Assembly (NCBI RefSeq): GCF_000165425.1
Contig: NW_001799455.1
Location: 62,001-126,000 of the forward strand
DNA: 64,000 bases
Direction of reading: 5' to 3'
Origin: Paramecium tetraurelia
Lineage: Eukaryota > Ciliophora > Oligohymenophorea > Peniculida > Parameciidae
Below are positions 58,927 to 64,000 of this stretch, piece by piece. The translations under genes and the position numbers were made by a program. How positions within the stretch are numbered: position 1 is the first letter of the stretch; every line of letters starts with the position of its first letter. Below the pieces are notes generated by a model. That model was given only the letters and a program-made list of their open reading frames with translations. It was not told the origin of the DNA and made no database searches.

Positions 58927-61604
58927 TCAATTCTTTTTTTTTATATTTTATGTCCCAAAAGTCTAAGTCGGCTTCCTCTTCTCTCCAATATCAAAAATGC
59001 TACCTTATTTTTTATTCGCAGACTTTGCAAACGGATTGAATTCCTCCTCTTCCTATTGACTTTCAACTCTCTAGAATTATTATATGTGTTGTTGTTATTA
59101 TTAATGATGTTATTCTTTATGTTCCAAAATAGATTTTATTTAACTCATGTTCACTTAATCATTCTACTTCAAAAAACCAAATCCTTGTCTCTTCGGAGAT
59201 TAAGGTCTCTTATCGATATTAAAATTCTACTATGACTTTATTATTTATTACTAAATGTATAAATTAATTGTTTTACTCTCTATAGCAATTTTATTTAGTT
59301 CAATAACTTTTGGAATTCCTTATTTGTTGTCTACTTTTCTTTCTACAATTCCAACAAACTGATGATCGAATTCATATCATATTCATCTTTAATATGACAC
59401 TTAAAGAATTCAATAGCCTTATCCTTCGATTCATTTAAAATCTACTTAAATAAATCAACTCTGTATTTTCTCAATAACTTCTATGTCTCTTCAATTTTGG
59501 TCGTGTCATATAAGTTCTAAGTATATCTCAGGAGGATATCATTTTATTTGTCATCATTTCGAGCATAATAGTATTTCCCAAATTCGTTCCATCTATATAA
59601 TTCATGATTCAGAATGATCAATTAGATTAGAAATTGTTTATAATTGGCTATCAACTTTTCATCCTAAATCGAACACACAAATGGTTATTCAAAACTCTCT
59701 TAAATCATCTCCTACTTCATTGAAGCCAATGGCTGTTCAGTTTTTAACAAGCATAATTTGTAATCTTGAATTCCATATAACCAAACCTTTGGATTATGAA
59801 AAACTTCTATCCATCTACCTTGTTGATAAATTTTGATCACACCCTTTGAATCTTAAATACTTAATAATCCTTCATCTGAATACCCAATCCAGGAGAGTGA
59901 TGAAAATGGTGTTAAGAATATATCAAATTCTTCAATTTATTTCTACAAATCTATGTCATAAACTCTCCCTTTTAAAACTTACTAATTCAACATTGGAGAA
60001 GTATCATGAAATACTAAACACAACAAATGTTCGTAGGCACACATTGATACAACTGCCCTATTTGTATTAAATTCTAATAACTCCAAACCACAAAATGAAA
60101 TTACTCTACATATTCCATGATCACTCATAATTGCAAACCAATCATTTCCAATTGCCACTAGTTCTGCTCCTTCCTCTTCTGGTAATGCGAATTCAAAATC
60201 ATCAACATCACCTATAAATTACTAGAAAAACACAATTGACTTTCCATCCCCAACCAAATATCCTTATTCGTCCAAATCATTTGGTCCCTTTGATGCCAAT
60301 ACACATCCTCTATAATTCAAAGTACCAATAGCGTATCTTTATTAATTACTAATCTTAAACTTTTTATAAAATGTTGAATCAAAAAACTCGAATTCAATCA
60401 TATTAGTATTTTTACACAATATTATTGTCCCCACAGTATTGTAACATAAATATTACCTTCCTCTTGATGGTTGTGTTTCTCCTGGCCTCAAAATGTCCTA
60501 CATCCCTGAATCTAAATTCTACTTTTATTATCTCTCCATCTAATTCCCCTTTTTTATTCCATCCTGTTCATCCTTATTTTCTATTATTTCTTCATCCATC
60601 AATTCCTCTTCCATTCTCTAACTAATCCTTAACTTTGTTTTCTAATCCACTAAATCTTAAATTGCACTAATCTTATCTTAATATATCTTGTCATACTTTG
60701 TTTTAGGAGGATCTAAAGTTGTTTCAATTAGATTCCCATTGCAATCCAATAAATAGAATACATTTTATATTATTTTCATATGCAATGGTGTGCATTTGAT
60801 ATTAAATTGCCAATGCAATGATAAATCAGTCAAAGATTTAAAATTCCATAATTTTATTTCTCCATCTAGTGAGCATGATCCAACACAATTTTCTTGTATC
60901 CATCTTATTATGCAAATCTCACTAGAATGAGAAATCTAATATTGGTTCTATAAATCTTAAGGTTCATCCTCTGTAATAATATATTAAGCATTCATCCTTC
61001 CAGCAATCCAAAATGAATCCCCTGAAGGATGGAAATCTGATTATAATTTCTAAAATGCATCTGGTGATATTTATTTACTAATTGTATATCTTTACAATAA
61101 ATGAGGTACTTATGATAATTGATAAACTATCAAACAACCATCACAACCAATACTACACACAAATCTGTCTTTTGGATCAAAAGCACAACTTATTATCATC
61201 CCATCATGTCCAGGCTTGCATCTTGATATTTTGGTATCTCTATTTAATATTAATGAATTTTCTTCAGAAGCTATGCCCATTATTTTTCCATTTTTATTGT
61301 ATTTGATCTAAGTCACCTTCCCTGTCAAAGTCACAATTAGTGATGGAGCTGTCATTTAGATATCATCATATGTATCCACTCTCATATCTCCTATTGCAAA
61401 AACTTGTGAATTTAAAGGATGAATTGCCAAAGCCTACATAGGTGACTCAAGCACAGTTTCCGCGGTTTTTTTGTGTTCCATTAAATCATACTCCACCAAA
61501 CTCTAATTCCAAGCCAGCAATGCTGTATTTCCACTAATATCAAAGCCACATTATCCTTTTGTCTCTGTGATTGCTATGCTCTTGAACTCTTTTGCACTTT
61601 GCAT
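58927..61604 (-). CDS. CTF4: CTF4/WDHD1 (AND-1), replisome adaptor
   Basis: 883 residues with one 26-nt intron (59251-59276). The N-terminal half has WD40 repeats (IKYNKNGKIMGIASEENSLI, FDPKDRFVCSIGCDGCLIVY, RWIQENCVGSCSLDGEIKLW). The second half is the SepB/CTF4 propeller (IGTLNYRGCVLASKGPNDLD, FALPEEEGAELVAIGNDWFA, IMSDHGICRVISFCGLELL) and helical bundle that trimerises and binds GINS and polymerase alpha. The C-terminus is Gln-rich with EEEEFNPFAKSANKK, like the tail of CTF4. An HMG box, as in vertebrate AND-1, is not seen. The conservation around the second propeller makes the call strong. Confidence 0.92.
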
Positions 61605-62589
61605 ATTAGTTAAATTATTTTAAATTAAATATAAATTATTAATCACAGCATTCCACTCTTTTTTTCATTTTATTTATATTTTTCCTATTCTTCTCAATAA
61701 TAACAATATTAACATTTTTAATAAATATATTTCAGTTGAATAATTAATTTTCTATGCTTCATTTTGCAGTTGGAGGAAATTCTCTTTTTTTCAAAATATA
61801 ATTGATAATACTGTTATTTTCACTATGTTTTTGTGGTTATATTTCTACTCTAAAAATACTTATGCTTACTTTAAATCATTCTATAATATTCTAGATTGAA
61901 TAACTTAATTCAAGATTAATATGAGAAAATTTATACAGAAATTATTTTGATGATGACTAAAATAATAGAACATTTAACAATATCAAAAAGTATTAATTAA
62001 TTCTGATTATTTAAGACACCAATAGAAAACTATTTTTGACATTATTTTATATTTGGTTTTAATTATATACTTTTACTTCTATTTTATGAAACTTTTACTA
62101 TATACTTTAGTATGGAGTCTAAAGTTGATATAGAAAACAAAATAATTATCACATGAATTTTTATTTTATACCTTGAAAAAAATTGTATATAATTTAATGT
62201 TGGATTATAAAATAATATTTTTGAAATATTAGATGTTTTTTATTTTCGAATAACTTTTAAAAAACACAATTGCTTCAAATCAAGATCTATTAGAAATATT
62301 TTATTTATATATATAATTAACTTTAATGCCAATTAACACTTTTTTTTAGAAAAAAGGAAAAGTAATATCATTATTTAATGGGGTCTATTTATTAACAATT
62401 AAAAATGAATATCTATTTGCTATTAAAAAGCTTCTATTAGAAATTCATATAAGAAATTGTTGTATTATCACTAAATCAGTTTTTCCATAATTTTCGTATT
62501 AAAATTTGTTCTCTGAAATAGGGCTTGGGAAATGAATTTTAATGCCCATAATTAAAGATTTATGATACTTTAATAATAAAAATTTGATA
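61605..62589. other. AT-rich spacer
   Basis: Nearly 1 kb of very AT-rich sequence separating the CTF4 start from the last gene. No coding frame, RNA gene or repeat was recognised. It probably contains both promoters. Confidence 0.5.
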
Positions 62590-64000
62590 ATGTCATATAT
62601 TATTTTCAACATAGTCTTTTGTGGGCTGCAAGTGATGGCAGAAGACACATACAATTTTCCCTTGTAATCAAATTAGCCAAACATAATCTACTTAGAAGAT
62701 TATACTCCTGATAAATTTTAAGCTCCCCTCTATTAATTGGAAAGAGATAATGAATATAATTTGAATATTCAACAATCTGCTTTAAGTCTCTAATAAGGAC
62801 AATTCAACTTGAGTAAATTATGTGATAATTGATATAGATGGAAAAATATTATCAGCTAGCAATTACATTTCTGAATCTCAATTAAGTTCGAATGACTTTT
62901 GGGTTCTAACATAAAGTAATTTATATCAAGGATTACTATAGAACAATGGAAGTCTTACATTAAATTAAGTACCTTTTAATTTTACTTAATTAAGTATATA
63001 TTATCAATTTTTATAGGTTGCTTTTATATTAATTTAGTAACAGAGAATATGGGAATGATAAGTTGTCTCTAAAAGAAATATTTGAATTTCGTATTAATTA
63101 ATCTTTCTAACTATTCTCATCAAATCTATGAAACCAATGTTACCTTCCCTAAAAAATTTAGTAATCGGAAAATAAATTTACAATATTTTAATTAAAGCGC
63201 ATTTAATATTTATTTGACTTATTTAACTAAAGATAATGCTACTGCAATTAGTTTTAGTTACAACCTGAAATAATTGGATTATGCAAGTGAATAAGTTTAT
63301 AATGGCACATTCATCTAGATTGTGTTATCTCAAGACTTTAATTTCTTATTTCTGATGAGTAAGAAATCACTTTATTTTATAAACTTGTCAACTCAGAGTA
63401 GCTTCAAAGAAATAGCCAATTATAAAATGACAACACCTAGAATAAGAGAACATTTTAGTTAAATGGCTGTGTATTAGCTATCAAAAAACATATATCATGT
63501 TGTATTGTTATAAAACGAATACTTGTCATAATTGTATTATGATTTTAATTCAAATATATAAACCGAGAATCATAAGCATTTCGTATTGAATGCCTATAAA
63601 AAAATAATTTAATTAGAGGTAAACGTAAATTCAATCTATGTTGTTACAAATAATTATGTTACTAAATTGAACTCAATTTCATCAATAAAACCTACAAATT
63701 ACTATAATTATTCATTGACGAGTATGGCACTAATAATGAATGAAAGATAAATTGCCATTTTATTTGATACAAGTGAATAGTCAACGAAATTTGAAAGCAT
63801 GTTATTTAATAAACCATAAATTTTGGTTAATGTATATTAAACTCAATTGATGGTATCAAATTTGTAAGCAGTCAAAATAAAAATAAAAATATTTTCATAA
63901 ATTTAACGTTAAATTGAACATACTTTTTTATTGAATATAATAATGTCGGATATTAGTTAATCTTAATGTCCTGTTTAATTTTCCAATAATTTCCCAAATG
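62590..64000 (+). CDS. Large secreted or membrane protein, 5' part
   Basis: The gene starts at ATG 62590 and runs off the window. Introns are at 62813-62837 (25 nt) and 62994-63016 (23 nt). The N-terminus MSYIIFNIVFCGLQVMAEDT looks like a signal peptide, possibly cleaved after VMA. The following 440 or more residues are Asn-, Ser- and Tyr-rich with alternating beta-strand-like patterns (IYHVVLLQNEYLSQLYYDFN, SIYVVTNNYVTKLNSISSIK), suggesting an extracellular beta-propeller or repeat domain. Large secreted and transmembrane proteins of this style are numerous in Paramecium. The family is not recognised. Confidence 0.7.

Noticed and set aside
1-64000. Retained internal eliminated sequences, transposons or CRISPR-like arrays
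   Set aside because: I found no TA-bounded insert interrupting a conserved gene, no transposase-like protein and no spaced short repeats; the only clear tandem repeat is polyubiquitin.

Overview
This window looks like a stretch of ciliate macronuclear chromosome, most probably Paramecium or a close relative. TAA and TAG are read as glutamine and only TGA stops translation. The clearest proof is the polyubiquitin gene at 39086-41605, where glutamine positions 2, 31, 40, 41, 49 and 62 of almost every unit are TAA or TAG. Genes are packed tens of bases apart on both strands. They are cut by tiny GT...AG introns of about 20-33 nt, and the spacers are very AT-rich. Every gene below was read with this code and with introns placed by hand; standard-code ORFs in this window are mostly fragments or shadows.

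1-26 kb is dense and clean: a USP5-type deubiquitinase end, a MORN protein, a TRM11-like tRNA methyltransferase, a multi-pass membrane protein, coiled-coil proteins, FCF1, a DHRS4-type dehydrogenase, a CHFR-type FHA-RING ligase, a small PH protein, a B-box protein, a large cyclic-nucleotide-channel-like protein, a histidine/phenylalanine ammonia-lyase homologue without its catalytic triad, the dynein assembly factor DNAAF3, a tiny type I membrane protein and a PHD plus SP-RING (SIZ/PIAS) SUMO ligase.

26-50 kb is different. Intact genes (a catalytically dead RNase III-like protein, a SAXO axonemal protein, a mitochondrial carrier, polyubiquitin, a divergent two-unit ubiquitin-like gene and an MFS transporter) alternate with AT-rich stretches holding gene remnants. 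Several genes here carry single-base or dinucleotide indels or in-frame TGA codons: the DUSP-USP gene, the polyubiquitin array, and the loci near 33, 36, 38 and 49-50 kb. This is either genuine gene decay, common after the whole-genome duplications of Paramecium, or a poorly polished part of the assembly.

50-64 kb is clean again and rich in core nuclear genes: the histone chaperone HIRA, the ribosome biogenesis GTPase BMS1, prefoldin subunit 5 and the replisome hub CTF4/WDHD1. It ends in a secreted or membrane protein that runs off the edge.

Functionally the genes are a mosaic rather than one pathway. Recurring themes are ubiquitin/SUMO (USP5, CHFR, SIZ/PIAS, DUSP-USP, two ubiquitin genes), cilia (DNAAF3, SAXO), and nuclear housekeeping (HIRA, CTF4, BMS1, FCF1, TRM11). 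Three proteins keep an enzyme or channel fold while lacking its key residues.
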